Assembly: GCF_025370935.1 (NCBI RefSeq)
Contig: NC_133483.1
Location: forward strand, 3,233,632-3,297,631
Direction of reading: 5' to 3'
Length of the DNA: 64,000 nucleotides
Source of the DNA: Choristoneura fumiferana
Lineage: Eukaryota; Arthropoda; Insecta; Lepidoptera; Tortricidae
A model generated the notes under the pieces. That model saw nothing but the letters and a program-made list of their open reading frames with translations. It was not told the origin of the DNA and did no database searches. The position numbers were made by a program, and so were the translations under genes. Shown here piece by piece: positions 54,226 through 64,000 of the stretch (within the stretch, counting starts at the first letter, position 1; every line of letters begins with the position of its first letter).

Positions 54226-54687
54226 TGAGTGAATCTCACGGTAGTTTCATGTTCAAAATTTTCTTTGTTATTATAATTGTTTTTGCAAAATTTTATACAA
54301 TGGATATATTTAGTCAGGGTCGCCGTCATCGAAACGGATGTGGAGGACTATAATATAGGTACATTGTGTCTACTTATTTTCGCATTATCATAACGTAACT
54401 AAATGTACTTTTCTAGGGTCCTGTGCCCAAGGGTGACAAATGAAATCCGTGGAGAGAAAGCGGAATGCCGCGGTGTGCGGAACAGATATAAAGTAAGGTA
54501 TCTACTGCTAGTAGCGCTACTACAATAAATGGATGTAAATAATGCATTTCAATTAAAGGAAATGAGAAAAATATAGCTAGCTCGATCAAAAATGTTTGAA
54601 ATCACGCACGATGAATAAAAAGGGTCACTATTTCTTTTTTATTTCCCGTCATTACCATAAACAAAAAACTTAGTACCGATATACTTA

Positions 54688-54954
54688 GACGACCAGATGG
54701 CCTAGTGGTTAGAGAACCTGACTACGAAGCTTGAGGTCCCGGGTTCGATTCCCGTGTCGGGGCAGATATTTGTATGAACAATACGAATGTTTGTTCTCGG
54801 GTCTTGGGTGTTTAATATGTATTTAAGTATGTATCTATATCTATATAATTATATTTATCCGTTGCTTAGTACCCATAACACAAGCTTTGCTAAGCTTACT
54901 TTGGGACTAGGTCAATTGGTGTGAATTGTCCCGAGATATTTATTTATTTATTTA
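54688..54954 (+). mobile_element. tRNA-derived SINE (family B), copy 2
   Basis: Head GCCTAGTGGTTAGAGAACCT and GGGTTCGATTCCCG, body CGAATGTTTGTTCTCGGGTC, tail ATTTATTTATTTA. Better preserved than 5954-6195. Confidence 0.88.
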
Positions 54955-54965
54955 CTGAAGTGGCA

Positions 54966-55199
54966 ATGGGCGGGCCACAGCTCTATCGAAGAACATTAAC
55001 CGTCGGGGGAGAAAGATCCTCAAATGTCGACCACGAACCGTAAAACGAAGTCTCAGGCCTCCCTCTAGGTGGACTGACGACATCGCAAGAGTTGCAGGCA
55101 ACAGTGGATGCAAGTGGCGAGTTGCCATTCATTGTGGCGTTATAAGGCGGAGGCCTTTGGTCAAGACTAGATGTATTCTGGCTGATGATGATGATGAAT
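54966..55199 (+). mobile_element. LINE 3' tail, plus strand
   Basis: GGGCGGGCCACAGCTC, TAGGTGGACTGACGACATCG, GTTGCCATTCATTGTGGCG and TTCTGGCTGATGATGATGA. The reading frame is eroded. It directly follows SINE B. Confidence 0.7.
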
Positions 55200-55324
55200 A
55201 TTTAGTAACAAGTAATAATTATTAGCTTTAATAATACCACATCAGACTGGATCATTAAGCCATATTTAATCTTTTATAATAAAATTGAACAGTCTTCTTT
55301 AGAAAGTAATTCCAACTTAAAATC

Positions 55325-55510
55325 CCACTAATATAATAAATGCAAAAGTTTGTAAGTCTGTTTGTTTGTTTGTTACTTCATCACGTCTAAACCGCTGAAC
55401 TGATTTAGATGAAATTCGGTATACAGATAGTTTGAGTCCCGGGGAAGGACATAGGATAGTTTTTTATCCCGGAAAATTGCATAGTTTCCGCGGAATAGCG
55501 ATAACTGAAT
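55325..55510 (-). repeat. Lepidoptera-type interspersed repeat, minus strand
   Basis: CCACTAATATAATAAATGCA at the left is the reverse of the usual end; AAACCGCTGAACTGATTTAG and GGGAAGGACATAGGATAG follow. Same family as 1-1320. Confidence 0.7.
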
Positions 55511-55839
55511 TCCATGTGTTTTATGTATTGTTTATTGGCTTAACATTTAGTTTATTATAGCAACAGACTGTCCTACAGCGAATGTAATTGAAGAAAATAC
55601 GACGAAGAATACAATTTTCTGCTTCTTAGCTTTACGAGATATTGCCGTCAAATTATATTTAAGTCTCGAGTCAAGCAATGAGAAAGCAAAGGCAAAATAA
55701 AAGAACATTTAATTCAATTTGAAATGGAGTTAAAGTTTAAGTTTAAGCTTACGAATAAAGAAATGAGCTTTGACGACTAAGTTTGAATAATGAGTTATAC
55801 TAGTACTGAATAAAAATGATAAAAAAAATAAAATATACC

Positions 55840-56140
55840 GAGGCCGCTTCCAACCGAAGCAACTGGAGATCTGTGGGAGAGATCTAACAATGTCTAACAG
55901 TGGCGTACACCTTTACTTGCCCGAATTTCAATTGCCATAAAATATATTGAACCGTGCTGTTTTCACGATTTTTCAAAATGTCATCTTATTATATAGAATG
56001 CAGTAGGTAAAATACTATTTCAGAAATAGATTACTTTATGGCAAATGAAAATTATGGAAAACGATACATTATGGCAAATGATAGAGAATCCTAACAGTGG
56101 ACGTCCTACGGCTGATAATATGATGATGATGATGACGAAT
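55840..56140 (+). mobile_element. Broken LINE 3' tail pieces
   Basis: A CCGCTTCCAACCGAAGCAAC block (reverse of one in 52294-52467) at about 55850 and a tail piece ACAGTGGACGTCCTACGGCT with TGATGATGATGATGACG at 56093-56135. The intervening DNA is not LINE-like. Confidence 0.4.
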
Positions 56141-56457
56141 ATGTTACTGTAAGCCATTCCAGTTACATAATGAACAAAGATTTAAGAGGATTTTGTATAC
56201 ATTTTGACTTTTGTAGTAAGGTAAATAATCGTATACTACAGAGTATCTACAATATTACCCTTGGTTTTTAAGATCGCTTGGAACTGAACACTCCTTCAGT
56301 TTCAATTTTCAACTATGTTTCCAAGTAATATTATAAATAAAAGAAAAGAAAAATAAAATCAATTCCGTTTGTTCATTCGTATTCGTTTCCATCAAAAATG
56401 TGAGAGGATGTGTTGCGAGGAATATGTGTGTTGTCCTAAACCAACAAAACGCCTATC

Positions 56458-56785
56458 ATGATTGGTTTTTGGAGTCTTTTTGGTCAAATCATAATTTGAT
56501 TGCTTAGTAGCGACATCTCTTGTCTGGGTGAGCGGTTGGTTCCGAAAGAGTGTGACGTCTGTCGACGCAACATAGATGTCGCTAGTGCTGCTGCTTAAGT
56601 AGCAAAGTAGAAATAAGCAACCTGAGATATGTTTGCATAGGAAAAAATCGTGTCTATATTCCTGTCCAGCAGTGGTGTAGGGGTTATCGCACGTTGCACG
56701 GAATGCTGAGGACCTGGGTTCGATTACCAGTGCTGGTCTCTTTTTCTGGTTTTTCTGTGCATCCATGTCTCAGTTTGTATTTTTG
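56458..56785 (+). mobile_element. Composite tRNA-containing element, copy V
   Basis: Order: short ATGATTGGTTTTTGGAGTC module, 5' region (TTGCTTAGTAGCGACATCTC, GGTGAGCGGTTGGTTCCG), tRNA-like head (GTGGTGTAGGGGTTATCGCA, GGGTTCGATTACC), tail ending TCAGTTTGTATTTTTG. AAAACGCCTATC flanks it (56446-56457, 56786-56797). Most of the mirror module seen in copy I is missing. Confidence 0.88.
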
Positions 56786-57127
56786 AAAACGCCTATCCTC
56801 GCTCCGCCGAGCTGTTTCCACTAGAGCTGCAACACATACATCCTCGCACTACTCTGGTGGCAACGCAGCCGAGTTATTTTTACACAACAATATTTTTACA
56901 AATGTTGCCTTACGTCTACGTAGGTTATACAAATACAGAAGCTCGATCCATCTTACACTACAGTTCACAATTTATATTTGTTGATCTCTTAACCGCGTTC
57001 CTTGGGCATGCATAAACAACTTCAAGCTTCAAAATGTACGAACGAGGCAACTCGAGCGGTTTACTGCTCCACGGTACATTTCGACACCGCCAAAGGTTTA
57101 AACTTTGCAACTTTATGTTGAGTCGGC

Positions 57128-57245
57128 TTTCAGGGTTCCGCAGCCAAAATACCAGAAAGGGGAAGGAATCCTTTTTGGATTCACCATTTCTCTCTGTCCA
57201 CCAGTCAGTCTGTCTGTTCGCAGATTAGCTTAGGGTTTTTTATTA
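57128..57245 (+). repeat. Remnant of the 'CCCTAAAAA' family
   Basis: CAGGGTTCCGCAGCCAAAAT and a CAGTCAGTCTGTCTGTTC tract resemble the reversed 3' end of the ACCGGCC family. Ends lost. Confidence 0.4.
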
Positions 57246-57484
57246 TTAGAAAGCTGTGATAACGCTGTTTTTTGGACATTACTTAAATGTAAAAAGATGC
57301 ATATTTTTTCTTCGTGTGCTCCGTGATATGGGGTGTAATTTCAGTATTTCAGATTCAATTTCTATTCTTGTAAGTCGCTACATTCTTGACACTTGACAGT
57401 GTGGTCGTGGTCGTCAGTTGAGGGTCATCTCTCCTTCCTCTTTGGTCATTAGTGAACCGTAATGACGACTTTCTTGGGAAAATA

Positions 57485-57680
57485 TAGTGCCCGGCCGCTC
57501 AGAAGTCAATCCTGACACATTGCACAACTATGAGGTTCCTGATTATTGTTAATGTCAACCATTGAAAAAAAATCTATACTTACTACTCTGTCGCACGCAA
57601 CAAGTAAGCATTGCATTTTTGTCTATGATTAATATTGTTAATATTCAGAAACTTCATAACAGCCGTTGACTATAGTGTGG
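57485..57680 (+). repeat. Dispersed ~205-bp repeat, copy 2
   Basis: TATAGTGCCCGGCCGCTCAG to CCGTTGACTATAGTG, matching 27128-27335 at most positions; copy 1 has a slightly longer A-run. Confidence 0.75.
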
Positions 57681-57893
57681 TAAAGGTGTGGTAGTTTCTC
57701 CTTGCTTTCCACACCGCAGTGCTGGAGTCCGGAGTTTACTGTTGAGTTTTGACACGTCGAGGGGAGAAAATGGGTTTAATGCTCGACTCTACACTCTGTA
57801 TTTAACTTCGATTGCGAGGAAATGAAATAGCAACAGTTGAAACAATTGTTCACTTGCAAGGGATCTTTTATTTGTCATGCATTACTATAGGTA

Positions 57894-58040
57894 GAGCCAT
57901 TCACGATGACGCGTGCCGTGGTTCTTATTACAATGTCATTAATGTCTAATTTTGACAAAATCACGCGTCTTATAGGAACTCATGTTTGACAAATAAATTA
58001 TCTTTATCTTTATCTTTATCTTTGTCTTCGTGGATGGCAC
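57894..58040. mobile_element. Short MITE 'CCATTCACGATGACGCGTG', copy C with insertion
   Basis: Same 88-bp frame as copies A and B, but 57972-58023 is extra: ATAGGAACTCATGTTTGACA and a (ATCTTT)n run. GTCTT occurs on both sides (57967-57971, 58024-58028). The insert looks like the last bases of a LINE with a hexamer tail. Confidence 0.8.
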
Positions 58041-58654
58041 TAGGTATAAGTAATTATATTTTTTTTATCCGACTGCCCGAAGGAGAGTTATGTTTTTTAG
58101 TTATATTGATTTATTCTGATTTATTTAATTGATTTTTAGTTTTATAAAAACTAAAAATTATTAAAAAAATATAGAGGAACTTTTTTGTGTGTGCCTGTTG
58201 ACACCTGATTGCCTTAGACGCACGATTGTCTTAGACAAAGATTTTACTTTATGCACTAGAGCATAAAAAGTCATTTTATGTCGCCTAGATCCAGCATAGA
58301 TATGAACTTTACGAGCATGAGAAGTGAAAAGTTGCTTTTGATGCACCAATAAAATACACAGCGTGTAGCCCGACGTGTTCTTGGCCGCTTTTAAATAAAG
58401 TAAAAGTTTGCGTTCCTTTGTGAACTGTTAATTAAGTTTCAAATGCGTAAATTTTACCAACTGGAGTTTCGTGAATGTTGCTTTTGATACTTACGTGTAC
58501 TGCGACTCAAACAGATTCAAATGCGTAGCTGTCGAGCCAAACAATCTCACTCTTTAGCGGTCATGGATGGTCACGTGTTATTACTAGGTTGAAAGCTTAT
58601 TCGTAAGTTGAAAGTAAGTTTTTGTAAATAAATCACTATATATTTAGGTTAATG
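58041..58654. other. No recognisable feature
   Basis: No gene. 58075-58150 is A+T-rich with short inverted stretches. Confidence 0.4.
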
Positions 58655-58795
58655 TATGTATGTATGTATGTAAACTCTTTATTGCACATAAAAATAAAAT
58701 ACAAATACACAGAGAGGAGAACAAAGGCGAGCTTATCCCTAAAAAGGGATCTCTTCCAGCTAACCTAGTTAGGAGAAAACATTTGGTTATATAGA
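58655..58795 (-). mobile_element. LINE-like 3' end, minus strand
   Basis: (TATG)n at the left, then AAACTCTTTATTGCACATAA and AAGGGATCTCTTCCAGCTAA, a block I associate with LINE 3' ends in Lepidoptera. No frame. Confidence 0.45.
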
Positions 58796-59054
58796 GGATA
58801 AGCAGACATTTTAAGTTAATTTAATTTAATTAATTTTAAGTTTTGGTAATTTTAACCGATCACTGCGTGTCTAGGTTTCTCTTATAATCCGACATTCTGT
58901 TAATAGTTCAAAGGATACTAGAATAAATCTTTTGAAGGGTTAAGTTTGCCTTTGTTAAGGAATTTTTCATGTAAACTGAAAATTTCATGTGCTTACTGTA
59001 TAATAAAAGAAATATAATAAGTATAAATTTAAAAAAATGAAAATGAAAAAAAAA

Positions 59055-59275
59055 ATGAAAAGATTTATTCGGGACACACACATCTAAATAATAGATACAG
59101 AACAAAAACATAATAATAATAAAGTGAAATAAATAAAATGAGAATACAAAATACAAAAAATACTTAAAAAAATATACTTTTTTTATGTGCCCGAAGTGGT
59201 CCCGCCTCAGCATAAAATGCGGACTCCTTTGGTGGAGCCAGCGCTGGTCTTCCGGCGAGACCAATTTCCACTCTT
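59055..59275 (-). mobile_element. LINE-like 3' end, minus strand
   Basis: AAAAGATTTATTCGGGACAC at the left and GTGGAGCCAGCGCTGGTCTT at the right, again the look of a minus-strand LINE UTR with an A-rich tail. No frame. Confidence 0.4.
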
Positions 59276-59338
59276 CTCACTCCTATTTCAAATTCAACAC
59301 AATTTTAAAGTGATGCAATTTAAAAATTTAAACGCGTG

Positions 59339-59934
59339 ACCGTACTCGATAGCGACGGCGTAAATTATTTGTATGGAGAAATTGTGCAGTACCACTACCA
59401 TGAGTTTACAGTAACCGAACTCGATAGCGACGGCGTAAATTATTTGTATGGAGAATTGTACAGCACCACTACCATGAGTTTACAGTGACCGTACTCGATA
59501 GCGACAGCGTAAATTATTTGTATGGAGAATTGTACAGCACCACTACCATGAGTTTACAGTAACCGTACTCGATAGCGACGGCGTAAATTATTTGTATGGA
59601 GAATTGTACAGCACCACTACCATGAGTTTACAGTGACCGTACTCGATAGCGACAGCGTAAATTATTTGTATGGAGAATTGTACAGTACCACTACCATGAG
59701 TTTACAGTAACCGTACTCGATAGCGACGGCGTAAATTATTTGTAGAGGCTCTGTACAATTCTCCATACAAATAAGTTACGACGTCGCTATCGAGTACGGT
59801 CACTGTAAACTCATGGTAGCGGCGTAAATTACATATTTGTATGGATAATTGTACCACTACCATGAGTTTACAGTAACCGTACTCGATAGCGACGGCGCAA
59901 ATTATTTGTATGGAGAATTGTACCTGTTTCTTTA
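59339..59934 (+). repeat. 74-bp satellite array with an inverted unit
   Basis: ACCGTACTCGATAGCGAC starts units at 59339, 59413, 59488, 59562, 59636 and 59710, that is every 74-75 bp. Units at 59488 and 59636 read GACAGCG after a GTG junction; those at 59562 and 59710 read GACGGCG after a GTA junction. An inverted unit occupies about 59754-59819, after which direct units resume to 59934. A 117-codon minus frame across the array is a by-product. Confidence 0.93.
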
Positions 59935-60934
59935 CTGTGCAGCTTGCGTAATGAAAATCTAGGGAACATTGAAGGAAGGAAGAACTTGAGTTTTCGTAAT
60001 CTTTTGTCAAAAACAAATTCCTTACGATAGGATAGTTCATGTGTTTGTCTGTCACAGCAAATTAACTCTGAATCTATTAGATCGATTGAGATGTTGTAGG
60101 TATACTATTAAATAGAATAGACTTTAACTTAACTTAACTTTCAAAAATCATTTCGTGAAGAGGTGATATCTTTTCGCTCTCTTCGAGGCGATCCTTAATA
60201 ACGAACTTTGCACAGTCTCAGTCTCGTATCTTATTGCAGTCCTCTTTACGCTCAAGTTTGGTGGCAAGTGGCCATGTTTCTTGTTTGCTAGGCTACTGCC
60301 CGACCAATTGTTCTTAAGAGTAAAAGTCGATAACAAATTCCTACCGATAAAGAAATGAAAGAAAGAAAGAATCCTACCGATACTAAATATAAATGTGAAG
60401 GTTGGGATTGAATCCTTGCTTGTTTAAATGTGTAATTTGTTGACTTATATTTCATCTCATATATGCGAACGCCGCAATACGATGAAATATCGCCTCGATC
60501 GCCAAAATCACCTCACAAGCGAATGGACGCCCACCTTACTATCTCAAAGTAAAGAACGAGCGAAAATATTTTGTGGGAATGTTATGAAGCACACATCTGA
60601 ACGTTTAATAAAGTGCGTAAACGGTGGATTCGGAAACAAAGGAAACGTTACCCGTAAAGCCTCTCCAAACAAAAGCATATCGTTTTCATTCACATTATTG
60701 TCTCCACGCTGTTTACTCAATTCGTTATAAGATTTTTTCCCGGAATTTTATAAGAATACAAGCACGGAATTAATATTAACTTTGCTTTCATCTTTTCAGG
60801 AAACTTGGGATGACATCTTTTCGAGAACGCCTCAGGGAAGTACTCAGTTAATTGAATCTGTAATAGAAAAAGTTATAAAGTACGTTGAAGAAATAATAAA
60901 AATAACCTAACAATAAAGAATATTTTTTTAATAC
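59935..60934. other. No recognisable gene
   Basis: A 100-codon plus frame at 60428-60730 has no motif and no support; a (GAAA)n run lies at 60355-60370. Confidence 0.4.
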
Positions 60935-61215
60935 GAGCTTTTTTTGCTGACTGTAATTTTGGTTGACTGTACTAGCATTGTCACCCAAACCACATTTGCA
61001 TAAACCTCAAGTTTATTCTATTAAGCGTTGAAGAGTTCCGTCCTGCGGAAACGATCCTGGAACTGCCAGGATGTCACTACTAGATTATTGTCTGACACGC
61101 AATTTACATGAGTATATTTTCCAAATTTCAAGTCAATCTGACTACAGGAAGTTGGTCAAATTTAACTTGCAAAATTTGATTACAGACAGACAGACAGACA
61201 ACGGGACAGGTGAAA
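60935..61215 (+). repeat. Dispersed repeat 'TTTTTTGCTGACTGTA', copy 2
   Basis: TTTTGCTGACTGTAATTTTG, GTTGAAGAGTTCCGTCCTGC and ATGTCACTACTAGATTATTG match 30640-30800; here the repeat continues to a (CAGA)n run near 61185-61200. Confidence 0.65.
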
Positions 61216-61804
61216 CTAAATAAAAGCTTGTGAAAATGATGCTACTGACAAGTATAGTAGTTTATATGACTGTTACAAACTATCCCTCTTTCTTTGTGGC
61301 AGTTGTGGTGGTTCTTAGTTATGTTTCATTTAAATCGGTTCCGCCATTTTTGAGATATTCAATCAACTTTAAAATGACAATGTGTGGGGTTTCCAACTTT
61401 TGTATACGTGTTGTGGATTGGATAGGTATTTAAACAAAACAACGTCAGTTGGTGTCTTAATTTTGAAATTCCCTCATTAAACTATCTAAACATATACACT
61501 AGTCTAGTTTGTATTACAATGATAGATATGATAAATGTTTAAAATCCTTGAATGTATAGATAAATTACCGAGAGCGTGGAATTGCATATGTAGTAGTATT
61601 GATTGTTTATATAGGCATTCCAATTTAGTGAGAAAGAGACAACAAACAATATAGAGATGTTCAACAGTATTCAATACAATACCCACAATAAATACTCTTC
61701 CTATATAAAGACCTAAATATTAAGTACCTTAACTCAACTTAATTCTACTTATATAGATACAAAAAAAATCCGGCCAAGTGCGAAGGGTTCCGTACCATTA
61801 TCTA

Positions 61805-62521
61805 TGTCGGCGGCCGGTCGTAAAATCCGCCAGATCACGAAATTCCTAGGCATATCTTGAAATGCGGCCATTTCATGATATGCCTAAAAGTTGGCCAGGC
61901 ATATCACGAAATGCCTGAAAAACAATACGGCAGATCGATTAGAGCAATTCATTCGTTGATATTCCTAGTTATATGCCGGGCACATCGTAATATGCCGAAA
62001 AAAAGAAAAATTTAGGTACGACGAGCGAAGCGAGGAGTTGTTAGTATGATATGTGACCACAACGCATGAGCCAAGCGAGCGTGCCGCGGCTGCGGCCGGC
62101 GAAGTGCCAGGACCTTTATGGCGGCGTTTCATGATATTCCTAGGAATTTCATGATCTGCCTAAACGTAATTCACAAATTCAAGGTCGCTCAGCGGGCTAT
62201 GGAGAGAGCAAGTCCTCGAATGGAGACCACGGACGGGGAAACGTAGTGTAGGGCGTCCTGAGGCACGGTGGACGGATGACCTTAAGAGGATCGCTGGCGG
62301 CGGATGGATGCGAGGCGCTATGGAAGAGGCCTATGTCCAGCAGTGGACTGCTGTAGGCTGATGATGATGATGATGATGCCTAAACGTCACTAGGCAAATC
62401 GTTAATCGGTGAGTTTTGAACGATATGGCGGATGTCCCTTAGCCAATTCATGAAATGGCGCCATTTCACGATATGCCTAGGAATTTCGTGATCTGGTGGA
62501 TTTTAAGATCGGCCGCCGACA
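61805..62521. mobile_element. TIR element 'TGTCGGCGGCCG' with 4-bp duplication
   Basis: Termini of about 70 bp: TGTCGGCGGCCGGTC and GATCGGCCGCCGACA, then CCAGATCACGAAATTCCTAG and its exact mirror. TCTA flanks it on both sides. Sub-terminal ATTTCATGATATGCC-type motifs recur. Without the nested LINE it would be about 500 bp. No transposase, so it is non-autonomous. Confidence 0.88.
62168..62376 (+). mobile_element. LINE 3' tail nested in the TIR element
   Basis: Frame pieces include KVAQRAMERAS-type and AWTDDLK-type sequence, ending CAGCAGTGGACTGCTGTAGG and (ATG)n. TGCCTAAACGT at 62157-62167 and 62377-62387 is an 11-bp target duplication that lies inside the TIR element. Confidence 0.9.
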
Positions 62522-62973
62522 TCTATACAACATTGGGCATTAGCAAAACACGGTAAAAAAAACACGTTTGTTGTATGGGAGCCCCTCTTAAATGTTTTTT
62601 ATTTATCCTATCTTTAGTATTTGTTATTATAGCGGCAACAGAAATACAATCATCTCTGAAAATTTCACGTTTCACGAGATACAGCCTGATGACAAACAAA
62701 CAGACGATGGACAGTGAATTCTTAGTAATAGGGTCCCGTTTTTAGGGAAACACCAAAGAGAAGAGTCTATTATAGTTCAGTGGTTATTCTTGAGCTGTTG
62801 CTATTATACTTCTTTGCAACTCCGAAGATTATCTTTAGGGATTGATAACTTTTCTAACTAATAACTTAGTAAGCCAGTGAAAGGCGATAATTCTATTGTT
62901 AGTTAGCAGAGAGTTCGCGTATATGGCTTTTGGAGGGAATAAAGTTAAGTAACCCTTAGCTTAGTTCGCGGTA

Positions 62974-63277
62974 CAGTCAGCAAAAAAAGTAGCGGATCAC
63001 TTTTTTACTCTGTCGCATTAACACATTGGCAATCTTGCATGATGCAAGACACACAAGACTTACAAGATGGAGCGACGACCTGGTTAAGATCGCGGGATCG
63101 CGGTGGATGCGAAAAGCACAAGACCGGTCTGAGTGGAGAGCCTTGGGGGAGGCCTATGTCCAGCAGTGGACGTCTTTCGGCTGACATGATGATGATGATG
63201 ATGAATTGCATGGCGTTTAGTACGTGCCTGTAAAACGACAAAGTACGAAAGTGTACAGCTACTTTTGATGCTGACTG
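62974..63277. mobile_element. Tc1/mariner-type MITE 'CAGTCAGCA' with nested LINE tail
   Basis: CAGTCAGCAAAAAAAGTAGC and GCTACTTTTGATGCTGACTG are inverted termini flanked by TA (62972-62973, 63278-63279). The centre is interrupted by the LINE piece at 63042-63205. Confidence 0.82.
63042..63205 (+). mobile_element. LINE 3' tail nested in a MITE
   Basis: Encodes a DDLVKIAGSRWMRKAQDR-type tail, ends CAGCAGTGGACGTCTTTCGG then (ATG)n. TTGCATG flanks it (63035-63041, 63206-63212). Confidence 0.82.
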
Positions 63278-63280
63278 TAC

Positions 63281-63884
63281 AACGGATAATCACGCACTGC
63301 GGTTTCAAACGTGTGGTTAACAAAAGATAGCCTGATATGCGTTTCAATTTAAATTAAGATTGAAATTGCTGACAAATTCACTCGCTAAGACAGACACTGA
63401 AAAAAAAAAAAGATTTGATAACAGTAACAAAAATTTGTTGCTTGTAACACAACTTGAGTGACTACAAAACTAAGGCCTACTAGTAGCTAAAAGTTAGGTG
63501 ATGTCTTACAAAATCAGTTTTGCAATATTAGCATTATTTTGGTTCCTAATTAGTAAATTTTGGCTAAACGTCAAGTAGCCAAACTAGTTCAGCTATTCTT
63601 TTTTTTTCAGTGTATACCTAGTGAATACTGTTTTGCGATCGTATTTTGTTGGAAAAGCTCGTATTTTTAGTCCTTTAGGTCCATGGTCCATTAGGACCTA
63701 GGTCCATGTGAACAAAGTCGGGTAAAGGTGTGTAATATAACTTTCAAAGAGTAATGAATTAATCTATCTTTTGCTATCAGTCACTGAATCCCATAATAGA
63801 CTATTTTTTATTGATACCTAAACAACTCTTTAAAAAAAATGATTCCTGATTGTTATATAATAAATTTAACCTAACCTTAGAGTT
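63281..63884. other. No recognisable feature
   Basis: AGGTCCATGG and GGACCTAGGTCCA form a small palindromic cluster near 63676-63706. No gene. Confidence 0.4.
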
Positions 63885-63895
63885 AACGATGGGCC

Positions 63896-64000
63896 TCATG
63901 AGAAAACTCAAAGTCACTCAGAGGGCTATGGAGAGGGCTATGCTCGGGGTTTCTCTGCGGGATAGAATTAGAAATGATAATATCCGCAGTAGAACTAAGG
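63896..64000 (+). mobile_element. LINE tail running off the window
   Basis: Plus frame to the window end with QRAMERAMLGVSLRDRIRND, the same block as the start of the 49268-49646 frame. It presumably continues into the (ATG)n end beyond 64000. Confidence 0.8.

Larger units (their letters stand above)
61769..62748 (+). repeat. 'CCGGCCAAGTGCG' interspersed element, copy E, split
   Basis: Starts CCGGCCAAGTGCGAAGGGTT, is cut after ATTATCTA and resumes TCTATACAACATTGGGCATT, ending near AATAGGGTCCCGTTTTTAGG. Related in design to copies A-D (GGGTTCCGTA near the start) but a different subfamily. Host of the 61805-62521 element. Confidence 0.75.

Noticed and set aside
54690..54770. tRNA gene at the GGGTTCGATTCCCG box
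   Set aside because: It is the head of SINE family B; the same head with body and tail occurs at 5954.
59339..59934. CRISPR-like array
   Set aside because: Units are contiguous with no unique spacers; this is a eukaryotic satellite.
59702..60055. 117-codon minus-strand gene
   Set aside because: Half of it is the 74-bp satellite read in one frame.

Overview
The window looks like gene-poor, repeat-packed DNA from an insect nuclear genome, most likely a moth or butterfly. The evidence is an A+T-rich background with no long host open reading frames, many repeat types I recognise by eye as typical of Lepidoptera, an intact-looking BEL/Pao LTR retrotransposon, and dozens of MITEs, SINEs and 5'-truncated LINE tails. 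No database search was possible, so lineage and family names rest on recall. No convincing host exon, tRNA gene, rRNA gene or CRISPR array was found; the stretch could be intergenic or a large intron.

Layout. 1-1.3 kb is a repeat copy whose interior has become a degenerate tandem array. 1.3-5.3 kb is mostly unremarkable. 5.3-20 kb carries LINE tails, tRNA-derived SINEs and many hairpin MITEs. 20-27.8 kb holds several copies of one interspersed family (starting ACCGGCC, ending CCCTAAAAA) that have received other insertions, plus two copies of a composite tRNA-containing element, one with a perfect 97-bp inverted repeat. 27.8-34.8 kb is sparse. 34,796-42,625 is a BEL/Pao retrotransposon on the minus strand: 578-bp LTRs that differ at 5 sites, a 5-bp target duplication, gag and a long pol. 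It sits inside an older LINE remnant whose reading frame resumes on the other side. 42.7-57 kb holds more SINEs, LINE tails, MITEs, a 100-bp tandem array and three more composite elements. 59.3-59.9 kb is a 74-bp satellite with an alternating dimer pattern. 61.8-62.7 kb is a three-layer nest. The window ends inside another LINE tail.

How the parts relate. The only long coding sequences are gag and pol; they would supply capsid, protease, reverse transcriptase, RNase H and integrase, but they are separated by a -1 frame change and one in-frame stop. Most other elements are non-autonomous. One SINE family shares its last ~45 bp with a LINE family that is also present here, which suggests the LINE machinery moves the SINE. 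The least familiar object is the composite tRNA-containing element: five copies, each with its own 9-12 bp target duplication, built from the same modules in different orders and orientations.
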